A stretch of DNA of 64,000 nt from Lawsonibacter faecis (GCF_014287675.1 NZ_JACOPQ010000015.1:43174-107173); one strand, 5' to 3'. Shown: positions 7,220 to 16,804, counted from the first letter of the stretch. Notes: generated from the letters alone by a model not told the origin. Made by a program: numbers and translations.

Positions 7220-8659
7220 TTAGAACCCTTCGCCCACGACCTGGGCCTTGATGAGGTTGGTCGTTCCAGACTTCCCGATGGGTACGCCGGCGGTAATGAC
7301 CACGGTGTCGCCCACGTTGGCGACGCCCTCCTTGCGGGCCACGTCCACCGACATGGAGAAGAGCCGGTCGGTGGAGTCCACGAAGCCGGTGAGGTAGGAG
7401 TGGACGCCCCAGGAGATGGAGAGCTGGCGGCGGACCTTCTCGTTCTGACACACGGCGATGATGGGACAGGCGGGGCGGAAGCGGGAGATGACCTTGGCGG
7501 TATACCCGGACTGGGTGGGCGCCAGAATGGCCTTGGCGTCCAGGTCCATGGCGGTCATGCAGCAGGTGTGGGTAATGGCGTCGTTAATGGTGGTGGCCCC
7601 GGTGATATAGGTCCGCTCGCGGAAGCGGCCCCAGTAGTCGATGGCGTCCTCGGCGGCGGACACGGTGGACGCCATGGCCTCCACCGCCTCAATGGGATAC
7701 TTGCCGCCGGCGGTCTCGCCGGAGAGCATCACGCAGGAGGTGCCGTCGAACACGGCGTTGGCTACGTCGGAGACCTCCGCGCGGGTGGGACGGGGATTGC
7801 GCATCATGGAGTCCAGCATCTGGGTGGCGGTGATGACGGGCTTGCCCGCCATGGTGGTGGCCTTGATCATTTTCTTCTGGAGGATGGGTACCTCATGGGC
7901 GGGAATCTCCACCCCCAGGTCGCCCCGGGCCACCATCACGCCGTCGGACACGTCGATGATGGCGTCCAGGTTGTCCACGCCCTCCCGGTTCTCAATCTTG
8001 GAGATGATGCGGATATTCTGGCCGCCGCACTCGTTGAGGTAGGCGCGGATGTCCTCCACGTCGCCGGCCTTCCGCACGAAGGAGGCGGCGATGAAGTCGA
8101 AGTCCTGCTCCACGGCGAACTTCAGATCCTCCTTGTCCTTCTCGGTGAGGGAGGGCAGGAGGATGTGAACGTCGGGGATGTTGATGGACTTGTTGTTGGA
8201 GAGGGGGCCGCCATTCTCCACGGTGCAGACGATCTCCTGGCCGTCAATCTTCTCCACCAGCAGATCGATGAGGCCGTCGTCCACCAGGATGTGGTTGCCG
8301 GGGGCGACCTCCTTGTGGAGGTTCAGGTAGGTGACGGAGACCTTGTCCGTGCCGCCCTCACAGTCGGCGGTGGTGAGGGTAAAGGTGTCCCCCTTCTGGA
8401 GCTCGATGCGGCCGTCCTGAAAGGTCTTGATGCGGATCTCGGGGCCCTTGGTGTCCAGAATGGCGGCCACGGGGAGACCCAGCTCGTCCCGGACGTGGCG
8501 GAGCTTCTGGAGCTGTGCGAGGTGGCTCTCGTGGGTGCCGTGGGAGAAGTTGAAGCGGGCGGCGTTCATGCCCGCGAGGATGAGCTTGCGGATCATGTCC
8601 TCGTCGTCCACAGCGGGACCGAGGGTACAGATAATCTTGGTCTTTCTCATATCGGACAT
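7220..8659 (-). CDS. pyk: Pyruvate kinase
   Basis: A 479-residue glycolytic enzyme that transfers phosphate from phosphoenolpyruvate to ADP. Visible signatures: GMNAARFNFSHGTHESH near the N-terminus, the lid (B) domain, MVARGDLGVEIPAHEVP, and ATQMLDSMMRNPRPTRAEVS with the substrate loop. It ends after the normal allosteric C domain and lacks the extra PEP-utiliser domain found in Bacillus-type enzymes. GGAGG lies 10 bp before the ATG at 8659, so this start is chosen over an ATG at 8668 that almost touches the binding site. Monocistronic, with its own terminator. Confidence 0.95.
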   Translation of the reverse strand: MSDMRKTKIICTLGPAVDDEDMIRKLILAGMNAARFNFSHGTHESHLAQLQKLRHVRDELGLPVAAILDTKGPEIRIKTFQDGRIELQKGDTFTLTTADCEGGTDKVSVTYLNLHKEVAPGNHILVDDGLIDLLVEKIDGQEIVCTVENGGPLSNNKSINIPDVHILLPSLTEKDKEDLKFAVEQDFDFIAASFVRKAGDVEDIRAYLNECGGQNIRIISKIENREGVDNLDAIIDVSDGVMVARGDLGVEIPAHEVPILQKKMIKATTMAGKPVITATQMLDSMMRNPRPTRAEVSDVANAVFDGTSCVMLSGETAGGKYPIEAVEAMASTVSAAEDAIDYWGRFRERTYITGATTINDAITHTCCMTAMDLDAKAILAPTQSGYTAKVISRFRPACPIIAVCQNEKVRRQLSISWGVHSYLTGFVDSTDRLFSMSVDVARKEGVANVGDTVVITAGVPIGKSGTTNLIKAQVVGEGF

Positions 8660-8722
8660 AGATGACATACCTCCATAAATCGGGTGTCGTTTCTGATAGG
8701 ATATCAATACCTTTGCGAGGAT

Positions 8723-8751
8723 ATCATACTACAAAGGTTTCGGTTTGAAAA
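8723..8751 (-). promoter_or_regulatory. Likely pyk promoter
   Basis: Minus-strand TTTTCA (8746-8751) and TATGAT (8723-8728) at 17-bp spacing. The -35 hexamer is weak. Confidence 0.45.
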
Positions 8752-9124
8752 GGGGTAATCGGCACAATCAAAAAGATTTAACAATTATCTTAGATGTAAA
8801 TTTGCACAGGTGATTCCCTTTTATTTCCCGCATGATTCATCCTTACCTCTCGTTAAGAATAAACTAATTTAACCCGCATCGTTTTTCCGCCCTTTATACA
8901 CGAATAGACCCCCGGCGCACTGGGTGCGCCGGGGGTGGTATTCATTCTTTGGCGTTTCCACGGACGGCGCTCCCGTCAGAGTGGATTTCGGAGCAGATGC
9001 GCGCCTTTGACAGGACCGTCCCAGTGCTCATGCCCCAATTTCATGCGTCATGTGATCAGATATTATCGAAACCAATCTGTCCGGTTTATCGCCTGCTTTA
9101 CTCTGCGCCTGTTTGCGCATGATT
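8752..9124. other. Intergenic gap pyk to CorC-type gene
   Basis: About 370 bp without a supported gene. The left part is AT-rich. A perfect 13-bp hairpin ACCCCCGGCGCAC/GTGCGCCGGGGGT (8908-8920, 8924-8936) lies some 190 bp past the stop of the next minus-strand gene and may terminate it. Short frames here have no ribosome binding site. Confidence 0.5.
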
Positions 9125-10474
9125 TCATCCATTGTCCTCATCCGTCGCTTCCCCGTCCGCCAGCTTGGACACCAGCGCCCACTCCACCCGGCGGTCGGTG
9201 AGCTCCTCCACCTCGATATGGAGGCCATAAATGTCCACAGCCGGATGGCTGCCGTCCTCGGGGATGACGGAGAGCTGGGCGAAGACCAGACCGCCCAGGG
9301 TGTCGCACTCCTCGTCCTCGGGAAGCTCCATGTCCAGCGCCTCGGCCACCTCCTCCAGGTCGGCGGAGCCGGCCACCCGCCAGAGGTTCGCCTCCAGCTG
9401 GACAATCTCCTGGTCCTCCTGGGGGTCGAACTCGTCGTAGATATTGCCCACGATCTCCTCCAGCAGGTCCTCCATGGTGATGATGCCGCTGGTGCCGCCG
9501 TACTCGTCCACCACCACGGCCATATGGATTTTCTTGGCCTGCATATCCCGGAAGAGCACGTCGGTGCGAACCGACTCAGGCACGAAATAGGCCGGGGTCA
9601 GCAGCTCCCGCAGGGGCCTGGGGCGCTCCAGGCGGGCGTTGAGAAGGTAGGTGCGGGTGTTCAGTACGCCCACCACGTCGTCCGCGTCCTCCTCGTAGAC
9701 CGGGAAGCGGGTGAGGCCGGTCTCCTCGATGGTGCGGACGATCTCCTCGTCGGGGTCCTCCGCCCAGAGCATCACCACATCGGTACGGTGGATCATCACG
9801 TCCTCGGCCGTCATGTTGTTAAACTCGAAGATGTTTTCAATCATCTCCTTCTCGCCCGACTCGATGGCCCCCTTCTCCTCGCCGATGTCCACCATCATAC
9901 GGATCTCCTCCTCCGAGACCTCGTCGTCCTCGGCATTGGGATCGATATGTAGGAGGCGGAGCATCCCGTTTGTGGAGACGGTCAGCAGCCAGATGATGGG
10001 CCGCATGAAGGCCGCCAGGACGGAGACCACCCCGCAGGCCATGCGGGCCACCTTGTCGGTTTTCTGCATGGCGATGCGCTTGGGCACCAGTTCGCCGAAG
10101 ACCAGTGTAAAGAAGGAGAGTATGATGGTAATGAGAATGACCGAGAGGGTATTGACCGCGGCTGCGGCCCCGGCATCCAGCTGATAACTCGCCACCGCCC
10201 AGTCCCGGATGCGGCCCGCAAAGTTATCGGCGGCGAAAGCGGACCCCAGAAAGCCCGCCAGGGTAATTCCGATCTGAATGGTGGAGAGGAAGCGTGTGGG
10301 GGTCTCCACGATTTTCAGCAGCTTGGCCGCCTTCTTGTCCCCGTCCTCCGCTTGGTGGCGCAGGACGTTTTCATTGAGGGAGATGACTGCAATTTCGGTG
10401 GCGGCAAAAAACGCGTTGACCAGGATCAGAACAACCTGGAGCAGCAATTGGGGCCATATCGGGTCCGATGGCAA
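9125..10474 (-). CDS. CNNM/CorC-family membrane protein (DUF21-CBS-CorC)
   Basis: A 449-residue protein of the HlyC/CorC (CNNM) family, linked to magnesium or other divalent cation efflux. Residues 1-195 hold the DUF21 transmembrane region with about four hydrophobic segments (first LLLQVVLILVNAFFAATEIA), residues about 205-330 a tandem CBS pair, and about 350-435 the cytosolic CorC_HlyC domain. The start is TTG at 10474, 7 bp after GGAGG; no ATG is available in frame nearby. The older label haemolysin is misleading. Monocistronic, divergent from the CLC gene. Confidence 0.88.
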   Translation of the reverse strand: MPSDPIWPQLLLQVVLILVNAFFAATEIAVISLNENVLRHQAEDGDKKAAKLLKIVETPTRFLSTIQIGITLAGFLGSAFAADNFAGRIRDWAVASYQLDAGAAAAVNTLSVILITIILSFFTLVFGELVPKRIAMQKTDKVARMACGVVSVLAAFMRPIIWLLTVSTNGMLRLLHIDPNAEDDEVSEEEIRMMVDIGEEKGAIESGEKEMIENIFEFNNMTAEDVMIHRTDVVMLWAEDPDEEIVRTIEETGLTRFPVYEEDADDVVGVLNTRTYLLNARLERPRPLRELLTPAYFVPESVRTDVLFRDMQAKKIHMAVVVDEYGGTSGIITMEDLLEEIVGNIYDEFDPQEDQEIVQLEANLWRVAGSADLEEVAEALDMELPEDEECDTLGGLVFAQLSVIPEDGSHPAVDIYGLHIEVEELTDRRVEWALVSKLADGEATDEDNG

Positions 10475-10629
10475 GATGATTCCTCCTTAAAAATCTCAGA
10501 AAAAAGTGGGTGGGCGCGCCTATTTAGAGGTAAGTATATCATATTTACAAAAAATATCCACTCTTTTGTCCGTAAAATTACGATCCGGGCAAAAAGTCTC
10601 CCCAATCCAGTGCAAATCCGGGCCGACCA

Positions 10630-10638
10630 TGCTATAAT
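10630..10638 (+). promoter_or_regulatory. Extended -10 promoter for the CLC gene
   Basis: TGCTATAAT is a perfect extended -10 element; no clear -35 is seen. The predicted start of transcription near 10645 argues that translation begins at the TTG at 10684 rather than the GTG at 10648. Confidence 0.6.
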
Positions 10639-10683
10639 TCCATTGTTGTGCTGCGCATTGACGAGTGGAGAGAGGGAATACCG

Positions 10684-11955
10684 TTGGAAAACTGGAAAGA
10701 AAAGCTGCGCGGTTCCATGCAGGAACCCGCCGCGTTTGTGAAATGGCTCCTGTTCGCCTGTATCATCGGGTTGGTCTGCGGCGGTGTGGGCGCCGCGTTC
10801 CACTTCGCCATTGAGGCCGTCACAGAGCTGCGGCTGGCCCAGCCCTGGGTGGTCTGGCTGCTGCCGGGGGCGGGGGCCCTCATCGTCCTGCTCTACCGCT
10901 GGTGCGGCATGGAGAAGGACCGGGGCACCAACTTTGTCCTGGTGGCCGTACGGGAGAACGAGCCCCTGCGTCTGCGCACGGCCCCGCTGGTCTTCATCGC
11001 CACCGTCCTCACCCACCTGGTGGGCGGCTCCTCGGGCCGGGAGGGCGCCGCCCTCCAGCTGGGCGGCTCCATCTCCTCCAAAATCGGCCGGTGGATGCAC
11101 CTGGACGACAAGGACAGCCGGGTGATTACCATGTGCGGGATGTCGGCGGCCTTCGCAGCCCTCTTCGGCACGCCCCTCACCGCGGCCATTTTCTCCATGG
11201 AGGTGGTGAGCGTGGGCGTGATGTACTACGCGGCCATCGTCCCCTGCGTTGTGGCCTCCCTCATCGGCACCGGGGTGGCGGGCTGGTTCGGCATCACTCC
11301 CACGGCCTACAAGCTGCTCGATGTGCCCGGACTGGGTGTGGTGTCCGCCCTTCAGGTCATCGCCTTGGGCATTCTCTTCGCGCTGCTGTCCATCTTCTTC
11401 TGCCGCCTGATGCACGCCACGCCCAAGCTCTACCAGAAGTATCTGCCCCGGCCGGTGGTCCGGGCGGCGGTGGGCGGGGCCATCGTCATCGCCCTCACCT
11501 ATCTGGTGTGGCTCTGGGCGCCCGGCACCTACGACTACAGCGGCGCGGGGAGCCACATCATCGCCCGTGCCATTGCCGGGGAGGCCCGGCCCGAGGCGTT
11601 TCTCCTGAAAATGCTCTTTACCACCGTCACTCTGGGGGCGGGCTTCAAGGGCGGCGAGATCGTCCCCGTCTTTTTCGTCGGCTCCACCTTCGGGTGCGTG
11701 GCCGCGCCCCTGCTGGGGCTGGGCTCCTCCTTCGGCGCGGGGCTGGGGATGGTGAGCGTCTTCTGCGGCGTGACCAACTGTCCCATGACCTCCCTGCTGC
11801 TGGCCTTTGAGCTCTTCGGCGGCGAGGGGCTGCCCTTCTTTGCCGTCGCCTGCGCGGTCTCGTACATGCTCTCAGGGTATTATGGACTGTATAGCGAGCA
11901 AAAAATCGTGTATTCTAAGTCCAAACCTGAGTATATCAATAAAAAGGCGGAATAA
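10684..11955 (+). CDS. CLC-family chloride channel/antiporter
   Basis: A 423-residue polytopic membrane protein of the ClC family. The selectivity and gating segment GSSGREGAALQLGGS contains the conserved gating glutamate (GREG); later GFKGGEIVPVFFVGS matches the GxFxP-type region in altered form, and FSMEVVS holds the internal glutamate region. It has 10 or more hydrophobic helices and no CBS domains, as in many bacterial members. The TTG start follows GAGGG by 8 bp. A GTG 36 bp upstream is in frame but sits almost at the transcription start. Likely exchanges chloride or fluoride for protons; ion specificity cannot be read from the motifs with certainty. Confidence 0.88.
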   Translation: MENWKEKLRGSMQEPAAFVKWLLFACIIGLVCGGVGAAFHFAIEAVTELRLAQPWVVWLLPGAGALIVLLYRWCGMEKDRGTNFVLVAVRENEPLRLRTAPLVFIATVLTHLVGGSSGREGAALQLGGSISSKIGRWMHLDDKDSRVITMCGMSAAFAALFGTPLTAAIFSMEVVSVGVMYYAAIVPCVVASLIGTGVAGWFGITPTAYKLLDVPGLGVVSALQVIALGILFALLSIFFCRLMHATPKLYQKYLPRPVVRAAVGGAIVIALTYLVWLWAPGTYDYSGAGSHIIARAIAGEARPEAFLLKMLFTTVTLGAGFKGGEIVPVFFVGSTFGCVAAPLLGLGSSFGAGLGMVSVFCGVTNCPMTSLLLAFELFGGEGLPFFAVACAVSYMLSGYYGLYSEQKIVYSKSKPEYINKKAE

Positions 11956-12029
11956 ATGCAGGCGAAAAAGTGCCCCTGCATCCGCCCTTTCCGGTCCACT
12001 TTTATGCGTCAAATTCTTGGAGGTGCACG

Positions 12030-13583
12030 ATGAAACAGACACTCTACTACGGCGGCCCCATCCTGACCATGGAGGAGGGGCCAAAGCCCCAGGCGGTTCT
12101 GACGGAGGGGACGCGCATCCGGGCCGTGGGCAGTCTGGACGAGCTGCGCGCCCTGGCTCCGTCCGCCGGGGAGCGGGATCTGCGCGGCCGCGCCCTGCTG
12201 CCCGCGTTCGTGGACCCCCACAGCCACATCACCGCCCTGGCAGCCACCCTGGACCTGTGCCCCCTTGGGGCCGCCGACTCCTGGGCGGACATCGCCGCCC
12301 GCCTCAAGGAGTACCAGGAGAAAAGGCACATCGGGCCCGGAGGCTGGGTGGTGGGCTTCGGGTACGACCACAACGTACTCAGGGAGCGCGCCCACCCGGA
12401 CCGCAAGGCCCTGGACGTGCGCTTCCCCGATACGCCGGTGCTCATCTCCCACGCCTCCGGCCACATGGGCGTGGTGAACTCCGCCGCGCTCAAGCTCCTG
12501 GGCGTCACGGCGGACACGCCGGACCCGGAGGGCGGCAGGTACGGGCGGGAAGCCGACGGCAGGACCCCCTGCGGCTATCTGGAGGAGAACGCCTTCATCC
12601 GCCTCTCGGGGGCGATGGCCCAGCCCTCCCTGGAGCAGTCGGTGCGGAATGTGGAGCGGGCCCAGGAGACCTATCTCTCCCACGGGATTACGCTGATTCA
12701 GGACGGCCTCACCGACCGCAGCCGCTTCGCCATGCTCTCCGCCGCCCGCCTCAGCGCGGAGGTGGTGGGGTACGCGGACATGAAGTCCGCGCCGGAGCTT
12801 ATCGGCAGGCCCCTCATCGGCGGCTACAAAATTTTTCTGGACGGCTCCCCCCAGGGTCGGACCGCCTGGATGCTGGAGCCCTATCTCGGCGGGGACGGGA
12901 CGTACAGAGGCTATCCGGTCTACGGCGACGAAGAGGTTACCGGGTTTATCTCCAAGGCCCTGGCCGAGGGCAGGCAGATTCTGGCCCACTGCAACGGCGA
13001 CGCGGCGGCGGAACAGTTTATCCGCTGCTGCCGGGCAGCCCAGGAGCAGGTCGGCAGGCCCGTGGGGGACATCCGGCCCGTGATGATTCACGCCCAGCTG
13101 GTGCGGCGGGAGCAGCTTGAGGCCATGGCAAAGCTGGGCGTCATCCCCTCCTTCTTCGCCGCCCATGTTTGGTACTGGGGGGACGTGCATATGGAAAACT
13201 TCGGCGCGTCCAGGGCCGCCTCCATCAGCCCCCTCCGCTGGGCGCAGGAACTGGGCATCCCCTTTACCCTGCATCAGGATACGCCGGTCATCGGTCCGAA
13301 TATGCTGGAAACCGTGTGGTGCGCCGTAAACCGCGTCACCCGCAGCGGCGTGGCTCTGGGACCGGAGCTGCGGATTTCTCCCCTGGAGGCCCTGAAAGCC
13401 GTCACCAAAAACGCCGCCCACCAGTATTTTAAGGAAGACGAGCTGGGCAGCATTGCGCCCGGCAAGCGGGCCGATCTGGTCATTCTGGATGCCGACCCCA
13501 CGGCGGTGGAGCCGATGCGGATCCGCGACATCAGGGTTTTGGAGACCGTCAAGGCGGGCGAGTGCGTCTGGCTGCGTAAATAA
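12030..13583 (+). CDS. Amidohydrolase, YtcJ/AepA-like
   Basis: A 517-residue metal-dependent hydrolase of the amidohydrolase_3 group. The N-terminal metal motif DPHSHIT is at residues 61-67; later come YKIFLDGSPQGR, LAHCNGDAAAEQF with a metal-site histidine, HAQLVRREQL, and LHQDTPVIGPNML with the catalytic aspartate. The C-terminal small beta domain ends with GKRADLVILDADP, typical of the superfamily. TTGGAGGTG precedes the ATG at 12030. An inverted repeat overlaps the CLC stop just upstream, so it may be separately transcribed. Substrate unknown (the family includes exoenzyme regulators and N-substituted formamide deformylases). Confidence 0.87.
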   Translation: MKQTLYYGGPILTMEEGPKPQAVLTEGTRIRAVGSLDELRALAPSAGERDLRGRALLPAFVDPHSHITALAATLDLCPLGAADSWADIAARLKEYQEKRHIGPGGWVVGFGYDHNVLRERAHPDRKALDVRFPDTPVLISHASGHMGVVNSAALKLLGVTADTPDPEGGRYGREADGRTPCGYLEENAFIRLSGAMAQPSLEQSVRNVERAQETYLSHGITLIQDGLTDRSRFAMLSAARLSAEVVGYADMKSAPELIGRPLIGGYKIFLDGSPQGRTAWMLEPYLGGDGTYRGYPVYGDEEVTGFISKALAEGRQILAHCNGDAAAEQFIRCCRAAQEQVGRPVGDIRPVMIHAQLVRREQLEAMAKLGVIPSFFAAHVWYWGDVHMENFGASRAASISPLRWAQELGIPFTLHQDTPVIGPNMLETVWCAVNRVTRSGVALGPELRISPLEALKAVTKNAAHQYFKEDELGSIAPGKRADLVILDADPTAVEPMRIRDIRVLETVKAGECVWLRK

Positions 13584-13587
13584 CAAA

Positions 13588-13616
13588 GGGACTGCCGCGC
13601 AATACGCGGCAGTCCC
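13588..13616. terminator. Bidirectional terminator
   Basis: GGGACTGCCGCG/CGCGGCAGTCCC (13588-13599, 13605-13616) between two convergent genes. On the minus strand it is followed by TTTGTTATTTAC, so it best serves the XRE gene. Confidence 0.75.
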
Positions 13617-13628
13617 GGTTCCAGCCGA

Positions 13629-14492
13629 TCAGCGGTTGGCGAGGGCCTGCGCCGCCAGGAAGGCCAGCAGACAGCCGGTGATGCAGGCGGGGACGGCGCC
13701 GAAATACTCCGGCCCGGAGAAAACGAGGGGCATCAGGGAGCTGACGGCGGCCAGCACACCGCAGAGGAAGCTTTTGCTTCTGGCCCCATCCCTCCAAATC
13801 CCGGCGACCGCCAGGGCCAGCAGGGCGACGGTCAGAAGGCCGGTCATCATCGGCGCAAAATTGGCGTACCCAATGGGTATGAGGCTGAAGCTGGAGAAGG
13901 TGCTGCGTATGAATACGACCCCGCCGTCTTCGCCTGGACGCCCGAAGTTGAGCACCGCGCTCCAGGGGGATATCTCCAGTCCCAGGGCCAGAACCGCCGC
14001 GGCAATGGAGACGCCCCGGGCCGCCGCCGGGGAAGGCCCGCCGGTCCGGAAGGAAAACGCGGGGAGTCTGGGCAGGGCGATCCCGGCCGCGATGAGAGCC
14101 GCTCCGCCGGCCGCCAGAAACCATTGCAGGGGCCCCCGCACGCCGATGATAAACAGCGCGATGGGCAGCAGGATCGCGCCCGCTGCGATCAGGAGCGCGG
14201 AGACAGACTTTCTCCCCATCCCCCTCATGTACTTCAGCGCGTCCAGCACGGCGCTGTCCGCTTTTTCCCGTTCACCGGCGGCGATTGGCTCCCCGGCCAG
14301 CAGTTCATTCACCGTTATGTCCAGGGCGGCGGCCAGTGCGGGAAGCAGGGAGATGTCGGGAAAGCCCCGGCCCGTCTCCCAGCGGGAGACCGCCTTGTCC
14401 GTCACGCCGACGGCGCCGGCCAGGTCCTCCTGGGTCATATTCTTCCCCCGGCGCAGGGCGGCGATAAATGTGCCCGTTTTATGTGGGTCCAT
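13629..14492 (-). CDS. Membrane-associated XRE-family regulator
   Basis: A 287-residue protein with an N-terminal helix-turn-helix (residues 8-62; MTQEDLAGAVGVTDKAVSRW is the classic XRE/HTH_3 core) followed by about six hydrophobic segments from residue 97 to the end. The layout is a DNA-binding domain tethered to the membrane, common in Clostridia and usually of unknown signal. The ATG at 14492 is preceded by GGAGGAGGGA. It stands alone between convergent and divergent neighbours. It could regulate the divergent serine dehydratase genes, but no operator was identified. Confidence 0.8.
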   Translation of the reverse strand: MDPHKTGTFIAALRRGKNMTQEDLAGAVGVTDKAVSRWETGRGFPDISLLPALAAALDITVNELLAGEPIAAGEREKADSAVLDALKYMRGMGRKSVSALLIAAGAILLPIALFIIGVRGPLQWFLAAGGAALIAAGIALPRLPAFSFRTGGPSPAAARGVSIAAAVLALGLEISPWSAVLNFGRPGEDGGVVFIRSTFSSFSLIPIGYANFAPMMTGLLTVALLALAVAGIWRDGARSKSFLCGVLAAVSSLMPLVFSGPEYFGAVPACITGCLLAFLAAQALANR

Positions 14493-14699
14493 TTGTATCC
14501 CTCCTCCCCATCAGCATAACATGAAGGCGCGATTGTGTCACTCTATAGTTCGTAGAGCGGAGATTTAGCGGAAAAACCGGCGGTCGGCAGGCAAAGCGCC
14601 GGGCCGCACTCTAGCCTCTTTGGGGCGGCTCATCTCCCCGCGCCCCGCAATGCGGCGTTTATAAACCCCCTCTGATGATAGAAAGGCGTGACTGCTGAT

Positions 14700-15368
14700 A
14701 TGAATCTCTTTGACATTATGGGACCAATTATGGTAGGACCCAGCAGCTCCCACACGGCGGGGGCGGTGCGCATCGGGCTCATCACCCGCAAGCTGCTGGG
14801 GCGGCCTCCCGTCCGGGCGGAACTGCTGCTCCACGGGTCCTTCGCCGCCACGGGGAAGGGCCACGGCACCGACCGGGCTCTGGTGGCCGGGCTGCTGGGC
14901 ATGGATCCTGACGACCCGGACATCCCCCGCTCCTTCGCCCTGGCGGAGCGGGCGGGGCTGCTGGTGCGCATCGGCAGCGTGGTTCTGCGGGGCGCCCACC
15001 CCAACTCGGTGCTCCTGAAGGTGGAGGACGAGCGGGGCAATACCCTGGAGGTCAACGCCTCCTCCCTGGGCGGGGGACGGGTTCGGGTCAACGCCATCGA
15101 CGGCCTGGACGCGTCCTTCACGGGGGACTACCCCACCCTCATCATCCGCAACGAGGACCGGCCCGGCGCGGTGGCGGAGGTGACCTCCATCCTGTCCCGG
15201 CGAAAGGTGAACATCGCCACCATGCAGCTCTACCGCAACATGCGGGGCGGCCTGGCCGTCATGGTCATGGAGAGCGACCAGGACATCTGGCAGGAGGCCG
15301 TGGAGGAGCTGCGCTCCTGTCCCGGCATCGTGCGGGTGACCTATCTCAATATGCAGGAGGGCAACTGA
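14700..15368 (+). CDS. sdaAB: L-serine dehydratase, iron-sulfur type, beta subunit
   Basis: A 222-residue beta subunit of the oxygen-sensitive [4Fe-4S] L-serine ammonia-lyase, which makes pyruvate and ammonia. The N-terminal half has the family's substrate-side motif GPSSSHTAGAVRIG (residues 13-26), and residues 145-222 form an ACT domain (LIIRNEDRPGAVAEVTSIL). The ATG at 14700 is preferred over a GTG at 14688, which abuts the AAAGG site. The alpha subunit gene follows after 1 bp. Together with ilvA and asparaginase elsewhere, it marks amino-acid fermentation. Confidence 0.93.
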   Translation: MNLFDIMGPIMVGPSSSHTAGAVRIGLITRKLLGRPPVRAELLLHGSFAATGKGHGTDRALVAGLLGMDPDDPDIPRSFALAERAGLLVRIGSVVLRGAHPNSVLLKVEDERGNTLEVNASSLGGGRVRVNAIDGLDASFTGDYPTLIIRNEDRPGAVAEVTSILSRRKVNIATMQLYRNMRGGLAVMVMESDQDIWQEAVEELRSCPGIVRVTYLNMQEGN

Positions 15369-15369
15369 T

Positions 15370-16227
15370 ATGGCGTTTACATCCGTTGAGGGGCTGCTGC
15401 GCGCCGCCGGGCAGGTCCCCCTGTGGCAGGCCATCCGGGACGACGACTGCCGGGACCGGGGCGTGGTGACGGCGGACTCCTGGAGCCACATGGAAAAGCT
15501 CTGGACCGCCATGCAGGAGAGCGTGGGGCAGTACGACCCGGCCCTCCGCTCCACCAGCGCGCTGGTGGGGGGCGAGGGCGGAAAGGTGGAGGGGAGCCGC
15601 GCGGAGCTGTGCGGGCCCTTCCTGCGGGAGGTCATCGCCACCGCCCTCAAAACCGGCGAGTGCAACGCCTGCATGAAGCGCATCGTGGCCGCCCCCACGG
15701 CGGGGGCCAGCGGCGTGCTGCCCGCCGTGCTCCTGCCCCTCCAGGCCCGGGACGGGCTCTCGGACGAGGTGATGACCCAGGCTCTCTACGTGGCCGCCGG
15801 GTTCGGACAGGTTATCGCCTCCCGGGCCTCCATCGCCGGGGCGGAGGGGGGCTGTCAGGCCGAGGTGGGCTCCGCCTCGGGCATGGCCGCCGCCGCGCTG
15901 GTGCATGTAATGGGCGGTACGCCCTTCCAGATGACCCACGCCTGCGCCATGGCCCTGGCCAACACCCTGGGGCTGGTGTGCGACCCGGTGGCGGGGCTGG
16001 TGGAGGTCCCCTGCGTCAAGCGCAACGTCATGGGCGCGGTCAACGCCCTCTCCTGCGCGGAGATGGCCCTGGCCGGCGTCACCAGCGCCATCCCCTGCGA
16101 CGAGGTCATCGACGCCATGCGGGCCGTGGGCGACGCCATGCCCGCGTCACTGAGGGAGACGGGCATGGGGGGGCTTGCCGCCACACCCACCGGGAGAAGA
16201 ATCGCCGAGCAGGTGCTGGGCGGGTAG
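15370..16227 (+). CDS. sdaAA: L-serine dehydratase, iron-sulfur type, alpha subunit
   Basis: A 285-residue catalytic subunit carrying the [4Fe-4S] cluster. Cysteines around CNACMKR with the following APTAGASGVLPA, and the later cysteines in HACAMALAN and CDPVAGLVEVPC, match the cluster and active-site regions of the family. The ATG overlaps nothing but lies within the sdaAB stop region (TGATATG) with CAGGAGG as binding site, so the two subunits are coupled. Length is typical of the two-subunit Gram-positive enzyme. No convincing terminator follows in the next 100 bp. Confidence 0.94.
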   Translation: MAFTSVEGLLRAAGQVPLWQAIRDDDCRDRGVVTADSWSHMEKLWTAMQESVGQYDPALRSTSALVGGEGGKVEGSRAELCGPFLREVIATALKTGECNACMKRIVAAPTAGASGVLPAVLLPLQARDGLSDEVMTQALYVAAGFGQVIASRASIAGAEGGCQAEVGSASGMAAAALVHVMGGTPFQMTHACAMALANTLGLVCDPVAGLVEVPCVKRNVMGAVNALSCAEMALAGVTSAIPCDEVIDAMRAVGDAMPASLRETGMGGLAATPTGRRIAEQVLGG

Positions 16228-16363
16228 GCGCCGCCCACACGCGCCCGCATGGTGCGCAGCCGCGGCGGATAAAAAAAGGTCTCCCGCGGAGCCGCCGTTG
16301 GTTTCGCCGTGGGCGGGGGCCCTGCCCCTGCCCCGGGCGCTCAACTGCCTGTGACATCCGTCC

Positions 16364-16393
16364 TTGCTCTTCCCCCGCGCGGTATGTTATACT
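16364..16393 (+). promoter_or_regulatory. Promoter of the VOC-acyltransferase genes
   Basis: TTGCTC (16364-16369), 18-bp spacer and TATACT (16388-16393), the latter with an upstream TGT giving an extended -10. Confidence 0.6.
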
Positions 16394-16432
16394 AGAAAAC
16401 CGATTTGATAAATACAGAAGGAGTTGTGCCGT

Positions 16433-16801
16433 ATGCTGCGTTTTGCTCACTTTAACTTTAACGTTCTGGACCTGGACCGCTCTTTGAAGTTCTACGCCGA
16501 GGCCCTGGAGCTCGCCCCCGTGCGCACCAAGGAGGCCGGGGACGGCTCCTTCAAGCTGGTGTACCTGGGCGACGGCGAGACCGGCTTCGAGCTGGAGCTC
16601 ACCTGGCTGAAGGACCGCGCCGAGCCCTACGACCTGGGCGAATGCGAATTTCACCTGGCCTTTGTCACCGACCGCTACGACGAACTGCACAAGCGCCACG
16701 AGGCCATGGGGTGCATTTGCTTTGAGAACACGGCCATGGGCATCTACTTCATTGAGGACCCGGACGGCTACTGGATCGAAATCATTCCCAGCCGGGGGTA
16801 A
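16433..16801 (+). CDS. VOC-family protein, glyoxalase I-like
   Basis: A 122-residue vicinal-oxygen-chelate protein made of two beta-alpha-beta-beta-beta modules. The pattern FAHFNFNVLDLDRSLKFYAE at the N-terminus, FELELTW in the middle, and ECEFHLAFVTDRYDEL followed by YFIEDPDGYWIEIIP at the end match lactoylglutathione lyase, with metal positions His6, Glu57-type, His and the C-terminal Glu visible. AGAAGGAG lies 9 bp before the ATG at 16433. Likely detoxifies methylglyoxal, though other VOC activities cannot be excluded. The acyltransferase gene starts 3 bp after its stop. Confidence 0.85.
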   Translation: MLRFAHFNFNVLDLDRSLKFYAEALELAPVRTKEAGDGSFKLVYLGDGETGFELELTWLKDRAEPYDLGECEFHLAFVTDRYDELHKRHEAMGCICFENTAMGIYFIEDPDGYWIEIIPSRG

Positions 16802-16804
16802 GCC

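Noticed and set aside
10648..10683. GTG at 10648 as start of the CLC gene
   Set aside because: It lies about 10 bp from the extended -10 element, leaving almost no leader, and lacks an SD site; TTG 10684 has GAGGG at 8 bp.
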